Shown: positions 1-9,619, counted from the stretch's first letter. The stretch is 64,000 bases of DNA from Tepidimonas ignava (GCF_004342625.1 NZ_SMAH01000004.1:124001-188000); one strand, 5' to 3'. Translations and numbers: made by a program. Notes: generated by a model not told the origin, from the letters alone.

Positions 1-1174
1 GGTCCCAGCTCCAGTAGCCGCCCCAGGCCTCGGCCGCCCACAGCGCTCCCAGCACGGTGGCGATGGTGAAAAACGCAAACCCCACCGCGATGGCCTTGTA
101 CATCACGTCGTCAAGCACCTGCAAGCTGGGCAGCCGATCGGCAATGCGCCGCCGCGCCGCCAGGATGCCGCCCACGATCAGCGCCGACATGCCAAAGTAG
201 ACGAACCAGTACCCCGCCCCCTGCTCGGCCGCGCCACGGCGAAACACCAGCGGCTCGAAGCACAGCACGATGCCCAGCAACCACAGCGGCGCCAGTTTGT
301 ACCAGCGCGTCTCGCCCGCGCTTTGCTTGATCAGGTAGGCGAACGCCAGCATCGCCGCGATGGCGAAGGTGCCGTAGCCGATGAAATTGGCCGGCACGTG
401 CAGCTTCATCCACCAGCTCTGCAACGCCGGCACCAACGGCTGGATCTGGTGCGCTTCGCGCACCACGGTGTACCACAGCAAAAAGCCCACCGCGGCGCTG
501 ACGATCAGCATCGCAAACGCCCCCATGCGACGGGTCTGGTAGCGGTCTTCGTAGTACAGGTGGTACGCCGCGGTCAGCCAGGCGAACAGCACAAACACTT
601 CGTACAGGTTGCTCACCGGGATGTGCCCGATGCCCGGGCCGATCTGGTGGCTTTCGTACCAGCGCACCATCGTGCCTGTGAGCGCCATCACCACCCCCGC
701 CCAGGCGATGCGCGAGCCGAGTTTTTCGGCGGTGTCGCCGCGCGGTGCGAGCAGCCCGATCCAGTAAAACACCGTGCTCATGAAAAACAGCACGCTCATC
801 CACAGGATCGCCGACTGGCTGGACAAAAAGTACTTGAGCGCAAACACGTGCTCGGCACGCCCGAGGTCGGCGCGGCCATCCACCTGGTACAGGCCGATGG
901 CCAGCAGCGACAGCGCCGCCACCCCCACGGTGAGCGCCTGCACCGGCCGCCAAAACCAGGCCAGCGCCACCAGCGCCGGCGCCACGCCAGCCAGGATGGC
1001 TTTTTCGTAGCCGTCCATGGCGTGGCCCCACTGCGCGTAGGCCACGCCCGCGCCCACCAGCACCAGCACGGCGTACAGCCAGTCCGACCAACGGCGGCGG
1101 GCCAGCCAGCCGCGCGCCCCGCGTTGGGCGGCGCCCTCCAGACGCAGGTCGATGGTTTCGGTTGCGGTGTTCAT
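1..1174 (-). CDS. ccsB: Cytochrome c biogenesis protein CcsB/CcsA, 3' end beyond window
   Basis: This is the haem-handling membrane protein of the system II (Ccs) cytochrome c maturation pathway, which delivers and ligates haem to apocytochromes in the periplasm. About 391 codons are visible and the C-terminus lies beyond base 1. Several long hydrophobic segments are seen, and the last residues (WGGYWSWD, about 384-391) are the start of the tryptophan-rich WWD haem-binding signature of the CcsA/CcmF family. The ATG at 1174 follows the resB stop by one base, and a GAGGAGA ribosome site lies inside the end of resB, so the two genes are translationally coupled. Confidence 0.93.
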   Translation of the reverse strand, partial: MNTATETIDLRLEGAAQRGARGWLARRRWSDWLYAVLVLVGAGVAYAQWGHAMDGYEKAILAGVAPALVALAWFWRPVQALTVGVAALSLLAIGLYQVDGRADLGRAEHVFALKYFLSSQSAILWMSVLFFMSTVFYWIGLLAPRGDTAEKLGSRIAWAGVVMALTGTMVRWYESHQIGPGIGHIPVSNLYEVFVLFAWLTAAYHLYYEDRYQTRRMGAFAMLIVSAAVGFLLWYTVVREAHQIQPLVPALQSWWMKLHVPANFIGYGTFAIAAMLAFAYLIKQSAGETRWYKLAPLWLLGIVLCFEPLVFRRGAAEQGAGYWFVYFGMSALIVGGILAARRRIADRLPSLQVLDDVMYKAIAVGFAFFTIATVLGALWAAEAWGGYWSWD

Positions 1175-1175
1175 G

Positions 1176-3317
1176 TCACGCAGTCTCCTCAGAACGGGGT
1201 GGGCTCAACAGCGCTCGCAAGGCATCGAACTCGCGGTCATTGTCCAGCAGCTTGCGGTTGCTCGACAAGGCCATCAACGCATGCGTGCCATCGCCGCGCG
1301 GGGCCAGCCACACCCACAGCCGACGCTCGCGCACGTACAGCATCGCAAACACCCCCACGATCAGCAGCACGCAGCCGGTGTACACGATGGTCTTGCCAGG
1401 GGCGCGCGCCACCTGAAAGACGCTGGCCTGCACCTGCTCGAAGTCGGTCAGTTGCAGCACCAGCGGGGCGGGGTAGAAAAACGCGTCCGACAGCGCCAGC
1501 ACCGCCTGCGTCATGAACGCGGCGCTGGCGTCGCCACGCTCGGCGGGCGGCCAACCCACCTGCGCGCGGCTGAGCTGGTACAGCTCCCACAGCGTGCCGT
1601 TGAGGATGCGCAGCAACACGTCGCTGAAGCGCTCGCGCTCGGCCTCGGGGATGTTGGCTTCGACAAACGCCGACAACGCCAGCAGCCCCCCGAGCCGCGG
1701 CGCGTCGCCTTTGGGCAGCCGCTGCAGCTCCGGGTCGTCGCCCGCGAAGAGGTCGATGGCGCGCTGCGCGGAGCCCAGCAGCGCGGCGCGCACCGCCTCG
1801 GGCTGGTCCGCCGCCGCCTGCGCCACGTAGCGCTGCGCGGCCTGGCGCCGCAGCGCTGGGTCGGCCAGCGCGGTGCGCAGGTGCACAAACCCCTCCAGCC
1901 CATCGCGCTCGTCCACCGGCACGCGCAGGTAACGGAACGGCTCGGCCGGCGTGTCGCGCACGCCCAGCAGGTACACGCGCTGGCCGTCGATCTCCACCGG
2001 CAGTTGGTAGTTGTGGAACTCGCGCGCCTGGCCCGCGTCGTCGCGCAGCTTGTACGTCACGCTCGGGCCCACGTTGCGCAGCTGGCGCTCGCTCGACGTT
2101 TTGTTGCCCGCCCCCAGTCGCGCCTCGATCGCCTGGCGCAGGTCCACCTTGCGCACGTCGGCGCCCGCCGTGCCGGCGCCGCCCATGTTTTCGACGTTGA
2201 TGACGCGCAGCCCCGTGAACTCCAGCCGCAACCGCTCTTGGCCGTTGGTCAGCGTGGTGGCCTCGCCGATGCGACCCTGCACCTCGAACGGCCTGACCGC
2301 CGCGCCCAGCGGCAGCGCGCGCAGCTTGACCAGCGACCCACCGTCGTCGAAGCTGGACTGGTAGATCTGGATGCCACGGTGCTGCACCGGGTGGTTGACC
2401 TCGACCCGCGCGGGCTTGGCTTCACCCGTGTAGCGGTCGTGGATGACGATGTCGCTGGCAAACAGCCGCGGCATGCCGGTGTCGTAGTACTCGACGATGA
2501 ATTTTTTCAGTTCGACCTCGAACGGCAACTCCTGCAGCACCACGCCCTCGGGCTGCTGCAGCACGGCCACGCCGGCGCGCGTGCCTTCGGTGACCAGCAG
2601 GTTGCCGCGGAACGTGGGGTTGGCGTCGCTGAGGCGGTGCTTGTCAGGCACTTCGGCGATCAGCCCCCCGCCGCGCAACGGTTCTTTGCCGCCCCACCAC
2701 AGCTGCAGCCGCACCATCAGGTCGCCGTCGAGCAGGCCACCGATGCAGATGATGACGATGGCCGCGTGCGCCGCGAGGTAACCGATCTTGTTGGCCGCGC
2801 CGGCCTTGGCCGCCACCATCCAGCCGGTCCCGTGCTCGGTCGCACGGGCCTGCAGCCGCACCTTCCAGCCACGCCGCAGCAGCGCCTGCCCAAGGCGCTG
2901 CGCCGCCTGCCGTGGGTCCTCGGCCAGCTCGACTTCGGCCTTGTGGTGGAACGCGCGCAGGCTTTGCTCGCGCACATGCTCCTTGAACTGGCGCATGTCG
3001 GCCAGGATCTTGGGCGTGTTGCGCACGATGCACAGCGACGTGCTGACCACCAAAAACGCCAAGATCAGCAAAAACCACCACGCGCTGTAGACCGAGTACA
3101 GGTCCAGCCGCGCAAACACCTCGTACCAGAACGGCCCGAACTGGTTGACGTAGTTGCTGGGCGGCTCGTGCTGCTTGAGCACGGTGCCCACCACCGAGGC
3201 GATGCAGATCACGCTCAGCAGCGCGATGGCAAACCGCATCGACGACAACAGCTCCACCCACGCCGCCAAGCGGCGGTGGACACGGGGCAGTTCGATGCCG
3301 GCGGTGGATGCACTCAT
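1176..3317 (-). CDS. resB: Cytochrome c biogenesis protein ResB
   Basis: This 713-residue protein is the partner of CcsB in system II cytochrome c maturation; the ResB-CcsB complex exports and attaches haem. Hydrophobic segments lie at about 27-46, 75-95 and 185-205, then a long periplasmic domain, then a last membrane segment near 640-660 (TIVYTGCVLLIVGVFAMLY). This is the usual ResB layout. The N-terminal region contains the family-like stretch GTVLKQHEPPSNYVNQFG. It starts an operon with ccsB. The gene has full length and no disruption is seen. Confidence 0.95.
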   Translation of the reverse strand: MSASTAGIELPRVHRRLAAWVELLSSMRFAIALLSVICIASVVGTVLKQHEPPSNYVNQFGPFWYEVFARLDLYSVYSAWWFLLILAFLVVSTSLCIVRNTPKILADMRQFKEHVREQSLRAFHHKAEVELAEDPRQAAQRLGQALLRRGWKVRLQARATEHGTGWMVAAKAGAANKIGYLAAHAAIVIICIGGLLDGDLMVRLQLWWGGKEPLRGGGLIAEVPDKHRLSDANPTFRGNLLVTEGTRAGVAVLQQPEGVVLQELPFEVELKKFIVEYYDTGMPRLFASDIVIHDRYTGEAKPARVEVNHPVQHRGIQIYQSSFDDGGSLVKLRALPLGAAVRPFEVQGRIGEATTLTNGQERLRLEFTGLRVINVENMGGAGTAGADVRKVDLRQAIEARLGAGNKTSSERQLRNVGPSVTYKLRDDAGQAREFHNYQLPVEIDGQRVYLLGVRDTPAEPFRYLRVPVDERDGLEGFVHLRTALADPALRRQAAQRYVAQAAADQPEAVRAALLGSAQRAIDLFAGDDPELQRLPKGDAPRLGGLLALSAFVEANIPEAERERFSDVLLRILNGTLWELYQLSRAQVGWPPAERGDASAAFMTQAVLALSDAFFYPAPLVLQLTDFEQVQASVFQVARAPGKTIVYTGCVLLIVGVFAMLYVRERRLWVWLAPRGDGTHALMALSSNRKLLDNDREFDALRALLSPPRSEETA

Positions 3318-3329
3318 GCGACGCTCGAC

Positions 3330-3359
3330 AAAAAAGGCAGGCCCGCCACGGACCTGCCT
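3330..3359 (-). terminator. Rho-independent terminator upstream of resB
   Basis: On the minus strand AGGCAGG and CCTGCCT (3353-3359 and 3335-3341) form a 7-bp stem with an 11-base loop, followed by a run of six T (plus-strand A at 3330-3335). It lies between the end of the cytochrome c4 gene and the resB start codon 13 bases further on. It probably ends the c4 transcript, or attenuates read-through into resB. Confidence 0.7.
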
Positions 3360-3485
3360 GCTGTGAGAGGAGGCGCGCCCCGGTTGGTTCCCGGACCGCG
3401 GCCGCGCGTGGCGGCGCCTATATTAACGGAGACTGATATTCCCTGACCCGCGTAGGACCAACGGTCCACCGCGCGCACCGGCGCA

Positions 3486-4100
3486 TCAACGCAAGCCGGC
3501 GATGTAATCGGCCAGCGCCGCGATTTCGACGTCCGTCAGGTAGCGCGCGATCTCGTGCATCTGCTTGTTGTTGGCGCGCTCGTTGGTGCGGAACAGCTTG
3601 AGCTGCGTGGCCGTGTACTCGGCGTGCTGGCCGCTCAGACGCGGGTACTCGGCCGGGATGCCCGAGCCCGACGGCCCGTGGCAGCCCGCGCAGGCCGGGA
3701 TGCGACGATCCATCAGACCGCCGCGGTAAATGCGCTCGCCCAGGCGCACCTTCTCGGCGTCGGTGGCCGCACCCGTGGTGGCTTTTTGGCTCGCCAACCA
3801 GTAGGCGATGTCGCGCATGTCCTGGTCCGACAGCGGCGTGGCAAACCCCACCATCACGGCGTTGGCCCGCTTGCCCGACTTGAACTCCTGCAGCTGCTTG
3901 ATCAGGTATTCGGGGTGCTGCTGCGCCAACTTGGGGTTGGCGGCGGTGGTGGAGTTGCCGTCCGCCGCATGGCAGGCCACGCACACCTGGCCGTACAGCG
4001 CCGCCCCACGCTTGAGGTCCGGCTGCGCCGACTGGGCGTGGGCAGACCAAGTCAGGGTGGCGGCCATGGCGGCGCCGATCAGCGTGACGATGGGTTTCAT
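3486..4100 (-). CDS. Dihaem cytochrome c4
   Basis: This 204-residue periplasmic electron carrier belongs to the cytochrome c4 family (two fused class I c domains), which usually feeds terminal oxidases. A signal peptide is evident (residues 1-22, ending AHA). Two haem sites are seen, CVACH at 40-44 and CAGCH at 137-141. M83 and M181 are likely sixth ligands. The ATG at 4100 is chosen because the upstream in-frame extension lacks a signal sequence. Its position behind the ccs genes fits, since its haems would need the ResB-CcsB machinery. It is divergent from engB, as in many betaproteobacteria. Confidence 0.93.
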   Translation of the reverse strand: MKPIVTLIGAAMAATLTWSAHAQSAQPDLKRGAALYGQVCVACHAADGNSTTAANPKLAQQHPEYLIKQLQEFKSGKRANAVMVGFATPLSDQDMRDIAYWLASQKATTGAATDAEKVRLGERIYRGGLMDRRIPACAGCHGPSGSGIPAEYPRLSGQHAEYTATQLKLFRTNERANNKQMHEIARYLTDVEIAALADYIAGLR

Positions 4101-4192
4101 GGCGGGGTCGCGACGTAGGTTGGTGAGACAGCCCAGGCACCGCGGCGGCACGCACCTTGGCGCCGGCGGCGTGGGCGAAACGCCACCGATTC

Positions 4193-4198
4193 TACAAT
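4193..4198 (+). promoter_or_regulatory. Candidate -10 element of engB
   Basis: TACAAT lies 26 bases before the ATG at 4224 in an otherwise GC-rich divergent spacer. It overlaps the alternative ATG at 4197, which argues against that upstream start. No convincing -35 was found. Confidence 0.35.
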
Positions 4199-4223
4199 GC
4201 CCGCCCACCCTGCCGCGTTTGCC

Positions 4224-4865
4224 ATGGACCACATCCCCCCCTCCCCCGCCCAGGCGCACGCCTGGCTGCACACCGCGCGCTTCCTCACCGAAGCGCCGCA
4301 GCTGCGCGACCTGCCCGCGTTGACCGCGCCCGAAATCGCCTTCGTCGGCCGCTCCAACGCCGGCAAATCCACCTGCATCAACACGCTGGCGCAGCAGCGC
4401 CAGTTGGCGTTCGCCTCCAAAATGCCTGGCCGCACGCAAAGCATCGTGTTGTTCGCGGTGGGCAAACAGGGCGCCACCGACGCGGTGCTGGCCGATTTGC
4501 CCGGCTACGGCTACGCGGCGGTGCCGCAGACCGCCAAACGGCGCTGGCAGCAGGTCATGGCCAACTACCTGGTCAGCCGCCCCAACCTGCGGGCGGTGGT
4601 GCTGCTGGCCGACGCGCGGCTGGGTTTGACCGAGCTGGACGAAGCGCTGCTGGACGTGATCCGCCCGCGCGTCGAGCAGGGAATGCCGTTTTTGGTGCTG
4701 CTGACCAAGGCCGACAAGCTGTCGCGCCCGGAACAGGCCAAGGCGCTGTCCGTTGCGCGACTGCAAACCCGCGGTGGCGATGCGATGCTGTTTTCCGCCC
4801 TCAAGCGCATCGGGGTCGACGAGGTGGCGCAACGGCTGTGGCAATGGGGCCACCCAGCGCCGTAG
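4224..4865 (+). CDS. engB: Ribosome biogenesis GTP-binding protein YihA/EngB
   Basis: This 213-residue GTPase is needed for large ribosomal subunit assembly and normal division. The P-loop GRSNAGKST lies at 42-50, the G3 motif DLPGYGYA at 91-98 and the G4 motif TKADK at 161-165, all at the spacing of the TrmE-Era-EngA-YihA GTPases. The start at 4224 (MDHIPP) gives a length close to the family norm. An in-frame ATG at 4197 would add nine residues but overlaps a likely -10 box. It stands divergent from the cytochrome c4 gene, a common betaproteobacterial arrangement. Confidence 0.95.
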   Translation: MDHIPPSPAQAHAWLHTARFLTEAPQLRDLPALTAPEIAFVGRSNAGKSTCINTLAQQRQLAFASKMPGRTQSIVLFAVGKQGATDAVLADLPGYGYAAVPQTAKRRWQQVMANYLVSRPNLRAVVLLADARLGLTELDEALLDVIRPRVEQGMPFLVLLTKADKLSRPEQAKALSVARLQTRGGDAMLFSALKRIGVDEVAQRLWQWGHPAP

Positions 4866-4906
4866 CTCCGAGCCGCGGCGGGGCCATCCACCGGAGAGCA
4901 CCGCCC

Positions 4907-5842
4907 ATGGTCGAAACGTTTGAGCTCGCGCTACCCCACGGCATCACCCTGAGCGTGCGCGCCGCCGGGCAGCCAGGCCGCCCGGTGCTGCTGTTCTTGC
5001 ATGGCTTCCCCCAGGGCGCGTTCGTGTGGGACGAGGCGTTGACGCATTTCGCCGCGCCCGAGCACGGCGGTTGGCGCTGCATCGCCCCCAACCTGCGCGG
5101 CTACGAGCGCTCCAGCGCCCCGGCCGACGTGCAGGCGTACCGCGTGCGCCACTTGGTGCACGACGTCACCGCGCTGATCGACGCCGTGACGGCGGACAGC
5201 GCCACACCCGGACGCGTGGCTGGTTTGGTGGCGCACGACTGGGGCGGTGCGGTGGCCTGGAACCTGGCGGCGCTGCAACCCCAGCGGCTGGCGCGGCTGG
5301 TCATCCTCAACTCGCCGCACCCGGCCACGTTCTGGCGTGACCTGCGCCAGTCGCCGGCCCAGCAAGCGGCCAGCGCGTACATGAACATGCTGGCGCGCCC
5401 CGACGCGGCGGCGCGGTTGACCGCCCACGGGTACGCCAAGCTGTGGGGCTTTTTTCGCGGCATGTCCGACACCTCGTCGTGGTTGACCCCCGCCCTGCAA
5501 GCGCAACACGAGGCCGTGTGGGCCATGGGACTGCAGGGCGGTCTGAACTACTACGCCGCCTCGCCGCTGCGGCCACCCACCGAACACGATCCCGCCGCAG
5601 CGGCGGTTACCCTGCCCGACGAGCTGCTGCACGTGCGCGTGCCCACGCTGGTGCTGTGGGGCCTGCGCGACCAGGCGCTGCTGCCGGGCCTGCTGGACGG
5701 TTTGGAGGCCTGGGTGCCGGATCTGCGCCTCGAGTGCCTGCCAGAGGCATCCCATTGGCTGCTGCACGAGCAACCGGCGCGCGTGCTGGCCAGCATCGAG
5801 CGCTTCGTCGGTCGGGCGCTCCCGTCGGCCGACGCGCCCTGA
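4907..5842 (+). CDS. Alpha/beta hydrolase, epoxide-hydrolase-like
   Basis: This 311-residue soluble alpha/beta hydrolase has the oxyanion motif HGFPQ at 32-36. The nucleophile elbow is HDWGG (110-114), where the nucleophile is Asp111, as in epoxide hydrolases and haloalkane dehalogenases, not Ser. A late LWGLRDQ acid site and the ASHW histidine complete a plausible triad. The substrate cannot be read from sequence. The ATG at 4907 follows engB by 41 bases with a GGAGAG ribosome site, so the two genes may share a transcript. Confidence 0.85.
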   Translation: MVETFELALPHGITLSVRAAGQPGRPVLLFLHGFPQGAFVWDEALTHFAAPEHGGWRCIAPNLRGYERSSAPADVQAYRVRHLVHDVTALIDAVTADSATPGRVAGLVAHDWGGAVAWNLAALQPQRLARLVILNSPHPATFWRDLRQSPAQQAASAYMNMLARPDAAARLTAHGYAKLWGFFRGMSDTSSWLTPALQAQHEAVWAMGLQGGLNYYAASPLRPPTEHDPAAAAVTLPDELLHVRVPTLVLWGLRDQALLPGLLDGLEAWVPDLRLECLPEASHWLLHEQPARVLASIERFVGRALPSADAP

Positions 5843-5876
5843 AGCCACCCCGCCGCGCCGCCGCCGTGGTGCGGCG

Positions 5877-6731
5877 TCATGTCGCCTGGGGCAGCGCCCG
5901 GGGTTGCTTGTAGCGCGCGTACCCCCACAAGTATTGCTGCGGGCAGCGGCGGATCAGCCGTTCCATCGCCTGGTTGATCTGCGCCGCCGCCTGCGCGGGG
6001 TCGGCGGCCAGGGGGGCGTCCATCACCTCGGCCCACGGGTGCACGTGCACCACGTAGCCGCGCCCCCACGGCAAGCGCTCGCCCCAAGCCAACAGCACGT
6101 GCACGCCGGGTTGCTGGGCCAAGCGGGCCGCCAGCGTCATCGTGTAAGCAGGTGCGCCCCAAAACGGGGCCCACACACCCAGGCCTTGCGGGGGCACTTG
6201 GTCGGGCAGCAAACCCACCGCCTCGCCGCGGCGCAGCGCTTGCATCAACTGCCGCACGCCGGCCAGCGTGGTGGGCGCCGCCGCCATGCCGGGCCGCTGC
6301 CGCGCTTGGCGCAGCACGGCGTCCAGCGCGGCGTGGCGCGCCGGGCGGTACAGCACCGTGATCGGGCGCCCCTGCACCCCAAAACGCTCGGCGTAGGCGC
6401 GCGGGGTAACTTCGAAGCAGCCCAGGTGCGGCGTCAAAAACAGCACCCCGTTGCCACGAGCCAGCGCCGCCTCGATGTGCGCCGCCCCCCGCCAGCCCAC
6501 GGGCACCGGCGGTCCAAACCACAGCCGCGGCAGCTCGGCCACCTGCTGGCCCGCCGCCCCCACCGACGCCCAGCGCGCCCAGCCGCGCAAAGCGGCACGG
6601 CGCGTGTGCTCGCGCCAGCGCCGCCGGTAGGTCGGCGAGGCCAGCCACACCAGCCAGCCGCCCAACCAACCCAGGGCATGCAGCGCCGGCAGCGGCCAGC
6701 GCCCCAACGTTCGAAACAGCGTGATGAGCAT
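5877..6731 (-). CDS. LpxL/HtrB-type lipid A acyltransferase
   Basis: This 284-residue protein looks like a member of the bacterial lipid A (Kdo2-lipid IVA) late acyltransferase family, acting at the inner membrane on lipopolysaccharide precursors. An N-terminal hydrophobic segment (about 15-32) precedes the HX4E catalytic motif HLGCFE (102-107). The later stretch with DQVPPQG matches the conserved second block of the family. It is divergent from metK, an arrangement often seen in Comamonadaceae. Whether it adds laurate or myristate cannot be told. Confidence 0.85.
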   Translation of the reverse strand: MLITLFRTLGRWPLPALHALGWLGGWLVWLASPTYRRRWREHTRRAALRGWARWASVGAAGQQVAELPRLWFGPPVPVGWRGAAHIEAALARGNGVLFLTPHLGCFEVTPRAYAERFGVQGRPITVLYRPARHAALDAVLRQARQRPGMAAAPTTLAGVRQLMQALRRGEAVGLLPDQVPPQGLGVWAPFWGAPAYTMTLAARLAQQPGVHVLLAWGERLPWGRGYVVHVHPWAEVMDAPLAADPAQAAAQINQAMERLIRRCPQQYLWGYARYKQPRALPQAT

Positions 6732-6763
6732 CGTTGCGTTGTGCAGCCCCCAAGGGGCAACAA

Positions 6764-6787
6764 GACGTGCCGCACCCTCGGCACGTC
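6764..6787. promoter_or_regulatory. 9-bp perfect dyad in acyltransferase-metK divergent region
   Basis: GACGTGCCG (6764-6772) and CGGCACGTC (6779-6787) are perfect inverted copies around a 6-base loop. The site lies between two divergent genes and just upstream of an AT-rich TTAAAAT (6795-6801) that could be the metK -10. It could be an operator or an RNA hairpin. There is no T-run to make it a terminator. Confidence 0.4.
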
Positions 6788-6878
6788 CTTTCGGTTAAAA
6801 TGGCACCCCATCGCCGAGTTACTGAACTACTTGCGGGCGATTCACAAATGCCGCTAAAGCGTTCGCCATCACGCCCCT

Positions 6879-6909
6879 GTGAGGGACCGGCGCAACGCCG
6901 GCGCCTCAC
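6879..6909 (+). promoter_or_regulatory. Stem-loop in metK leader
   Basis: GTGAGG pairs with CCTCAC (6879-6884 with 6904-6909). Inside it CCGGCG pairs with CGCCGG (6887-6892 with 6896-6901) around a CAA loop, with a small internal bulge. It ends 24 bases before the metK ATG and just before the AAGGAG ribosome site. It could control translation. It does not match a SAM riboswitch consensus that I can recognise. Confidence 0.4.
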
Positions 6910-6932
6910 GATTCCTAAGGAGTGTAGCAACC

Positions 6933-8117
6933 ATGGCGAACGACTTTCTTTTCACCAGCGAATCGGTCTCCGAAGGCCACCCGGACAAGGTGGCCGACCA
7001 GATCTCGGACGCCATTCTCGACGCGATCCTCGAGCAAGACCCGCGCAGCCGTGTGGCGGCCGAGACGCTGTGCAACACCGGCCTGGTGGTGCTGGCGGGT
7101 GAAATCACCACCAACGCGCACGTGGACTACATCCAGGTGGCGCGCGACACCATCAAGCGCATCGGCTACGACAACACCGAGTACGGCATCGACTACAAGG
7201 GCTGCGCGGTGCTGGTGGCCTACGACAAGCAAAGCAACGACATCGCCCAAGGCGTGGACCATGCGTCGGACGACTACCTCAACACCGGCGCGGGCGACCA
7301 GGGTTTGATGTTCGGCTACGCCTGCGACGAGACGCCCGAACTGATGCCCGCGCCGATCTACTACGCGCACCGCATCGTCGAGCGCCAGGCGCAGCTGCGC
7401 AAGGACGGCCGCCTGCCGTTTTTGCGCCCGGACGCCAAGAGCCAGATCACGATGCGCTACGTCGATGGTCGCCCGCACAGCATCGACACCGTGGTGCTGT
7501 CCAGCCAGCACAGCCCCGAGATGAGCGACGGCAAGCACATGAAGCCGGCCTTCATCGAGGCCTGCATCGAAGAAATCATCAAGCCCGTGCTGCCCAAGGA
7601 GTGGCTCAAGGACACCCGCTACCTGATCAACCCCACGGGCCGCTTCGTCATCGGCGGCCCGCAAGGCGACTGCGGCTTGACCGGGCGCAAGATCATCGTC
7701 GACACCTACGGCGGGGCCTGCCCGCACGGTGGCGGCGCCTTCAGCGGCAAAGACCCGACCAAGGTGGACCGCTCGGCCGCTTACGCCGCGCGCTACGTGG
7801 CCAAGAACATCGTCGCCGCCGGGCTGGCGCGGCAGTGCCAAATCCAGGTCAGCTACGCCATCGGCGTGGCCCGCCCCATCAACGTGACGGTGTACACCGA
7901 AGGCACGGGCGTCATCCCCGACGACAAGATCGCCAAGATCGTGGGCGAGGTGTTCGACCTGCGTCCCAAGGGCATCATCCAGATGCTGGACCTGCTGCGG
8001 CCGATCTACAGCAAAACGGCGGCGTACGGCCACTTCGGCCGCGATGAGCCCGAGTTCACCTGGGAACGCACCGACAAGGTCGAGGTGTTGCGGGATTTGG
8101 CGGGGCTCAAGGGTTGA
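6933..8117 (+). CDS. metK: S-adenosylmethionine synthase
   Basis: MetK makes S-adenosylmethionine from methionine and ATP; the enzyme is cytosolic and usually tetrameric. The 394-residue product shows GHPDK at 15-19, the hexapeptide GAGDQG near 120-125 and the glycine-rich [16 protein letters not shown] near 265-280, all active-site signatures. Length fits the family (about 384-400). The ATG at 6933 has the AAGGAG ribosome site, and an upstream in-frame ATG is ignored because it lies in the leader stem-loop. Confidence 0.98.
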   Translation: MANDFLFTSESVSEGHPDKVADQISDAILDAILEQDPRSRVAAETLCNTGLVVLAGEITTNAHVDYIQVARDTIKRIGYDNTEYGIDYKGCAVLVAYDKQSNDIAQGVDHASDDYLNTGAGDQGLMFGYACDETPELMPAPIYYAHRIVERQAQLRKDGRLPFLRPDAKSQITMRYVDGRPHSIDTVVLSSQHSPEMSDGKHMKPAFIEACIEEIIKPVLPKEWLKDTRYLINPTGRFVIGGPQGDCGLTGRKIIVDTYGGACPHGGGAFSGKDPTKVDRSAAYAARYVAKNIVAAGLARQCQIQVSYAIGVARPINVTVYTEGTGVIPDDKIAKIVGEVFDLRPKGIIQMLDLLRPIYSKTAAYGHFGRDEPEFTWERTDKVEVLRDLAGLKG

Positions 8118-8140
8118 GCGCGGCGCTCACGGCAGCCTGC

Positions 8141-8713
8141 TCAACGCGCAGGGGCGGGCCACGCCAACGCCTCGCTCCACAGCGGCGCCTGGGCGTCGCG
8201 CGCTGACACCACCGGCACGCGACCCTGCAACGGCCAGTCGATGGCCAACGTCGGGTCGTCCCAGCGGATGCAGCCCTCGTGCGCGGGGCTGTAGTAGTCG
8301 GTGGTTTTGTACAGAAAATCGGCCTCGTCCGACAGCACCACAAAGCCGTGCGCCAAGCCCGGCGGGATCCACAGCATACGCTGGTTGGCGTCCGACAGCT
8401 CCACGCCCACCCAACGGCCGTAGGTGGGTGAGTCGCGGCGAATGTCCACCGCCACGTCCCACACGGCGCCGCGCGCCACGCGCACGAGCTTGCCCTGCGC
8501 GTGCGGCGGCCGTTGGTAGTGCAGCCCGCGCAGCACGTCGCGGCGGCTGCGGCTGTGGTTGTCCTGCACGAAGCGGACGCCGTGCAAGCCGGTGGCGGCC
8601 TCGAAGTCGCGCTGGTTGAAGCTTTCCAAAAAGAAGCCGCGCTCGTCCCCGAACACGCGCGGGGTGAGGATGAGCACGTCGGCAATGGCCGTCGGGGTCA
8701 CGGTGTAGGGCAT
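8141..8713 (-). CDS. rfbC: dTDP-4-dehydrorhamnose 3,5-epimerase
   Basis: RfbC epimerises dTDP-4-keto-6-deoxyglucose at C3 and C5, the third step to dTDP-L-rhamnose. The 190-residue cupin protein contains the conserved blocks GFFLESFNQRDF, the catalytic-His region LRGLHYQ and the late GLAHGFVVLSD. It is the last gene of the rfbBDAC operon, seven bases after rfbA. Length agrees with the family (about 180-185). Confidence 0.95.
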   Translation of the reverse strand: MPYTVTPTAIADVLILTPRVFGDERGFFLESFNQRDFEAATGLHGVRFVQDNHSRSRRDVLRGLHYQRPPHAQGKLVRVARGAVWDVAVDIRRDSPTYGRWVGVELSDANQRMLWIPPGLAHGFVVLSDEADFLYKTTDYYSPAHEGCIRWDDPTLAIDWPLQGRVPVVSARDAQAPLWSEALAWPAPAR

Positions 8714-8719
8714 GGCGAC

Positions 8720-9619
8720 TCACCCTCGCAGCAGGCCCAGCAGGTAGCGCCCGTAGCCGCTTTTGGCCAGCGGCTCGGCCAGCGCCTGCAGTTGGGCATC
8801 GTCAATCCAGCCCTGGCGCCAGGCCACCTCCTCGGGGCAGGCGATCTTGAGGCCCTGGCGCCGCTCCAGCGTGGCGATGAACTGCCCTGCTTCGAGCAAG
8901 CTGTCGTGCGTGCCCGTGTCCAGCCAGGCGTAGCCGCGCTTCATGATCTGCACGTTGAGCTGGCCGCGGTCCAGGTACGTCTGGTTGACCGAGGTGATCT
9001 CCAGCTCACCGCGGGCGCTGGGGCGCACCGCGCGCGCGATGTCCACCACCTGTTCGTCGTAAAAGTACAGACCCGTGACGGCGTAATTCGAGCGCGGCTG
9101 CGCGGGCTTTTCTTCGATGCTGACGGCGCGCCCGTGGGCGTCGAACTCGACCACGCCGTAGCGCTCGGGATCGTGCACATGGTAGGCAAACACCGTGGCC
9201 CCTGAGGGCTGGTCGTGCGCGGCTTGCAGCAGCGTTTGCAGGTCGTGACCGTAGAAAATGTTGTCGCCCAGCACCATGGCGCAGGGGCTACCAGCCAAAA
9301 AGTCCGCGCCGATGATGAACGCTTGCGCCAACCCGTCCGGGCTGGGTTGCACCGCGTAGTGCAGGTCGATGCCCCAAGCGTGCCCATCGCCCAGCAACTG
9401 GGCAAAGCGCGGCGTGTCCTGCGGGGTGCTGATGACCAGCATGTCACGGATGCCCGCCAGCATCAGGGTGGCCAGCGGGTAGTAAATCATGGGCTTGTCG
9501 TACACCGGCAGCAGCTGTTTGCTGAGCGCCAGCGTGGCCGGGTGCAGGCGTGTGCCCGCACCACCGGCGAGGATGATGCCCTTGCGCTGCCGATGGGCGT
9601 GCGAGGTCGGGGTCGTCAT
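8720..9619 (-). CDS. rfbA: Glucose-1-phosphate thymidylyltransferase
   Basis: RfbA joins dTTP and glucose-1-phosphate, the entry step of dTDP-rhamnose synthesis. The 299-residue protein has the nucleotide-binding signature GGAGTRLHP near 19-27, the [11 protein letters not shown] block and the [11 protein letters not shown] motif, as in RmlA. The ATG at 9619 is chosen because homology starts just after it (KGIILAGG); a longer frame upstream is not conserved. It lies between rfbD and rfbC. Confidence 0.96.
   Translation of the reverse strand: MTTPTSHAHRQRKGIILAGGAGTRLHPATLALSKQLLPVYDKPMIYYPLATLMLAGIRDMLVISTPQDTPRFAQLLGDGHAWGIDLHYAVQPSPDGLAQAFIIGADFLAGSPCAMVLGDNIFYGHDLQTLLQAAHDQPSGATVFAYHVHDPERYGVVEFDAHGRAVSIEEKPAQPRSNYAVTGLYFYDEQVVDIARAVRPSARGELEITSVNQTYLDRGQLNVQIMKRGYAWLDTGTHDSLLEAGQFIATLERRQGLKIACPEEVAWRQGWIDDAQLQALAEPLAKSGYGRYLLGLLRG

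Noticed and set aside
1152-3446. Long plus-strand frame opposite resB (764 codons)
   Set aside because: It is antisense to resB, rich in His, Gln and Arg and without recognisable motifs; GC-rich genes produce such shadow frames.
6840-6932. SAM or SAH riboswitch before metK
   Set aside because: Stem-loops are present but no known riboswitch consensus could be matched by eye, so only a structured leader is claimed.
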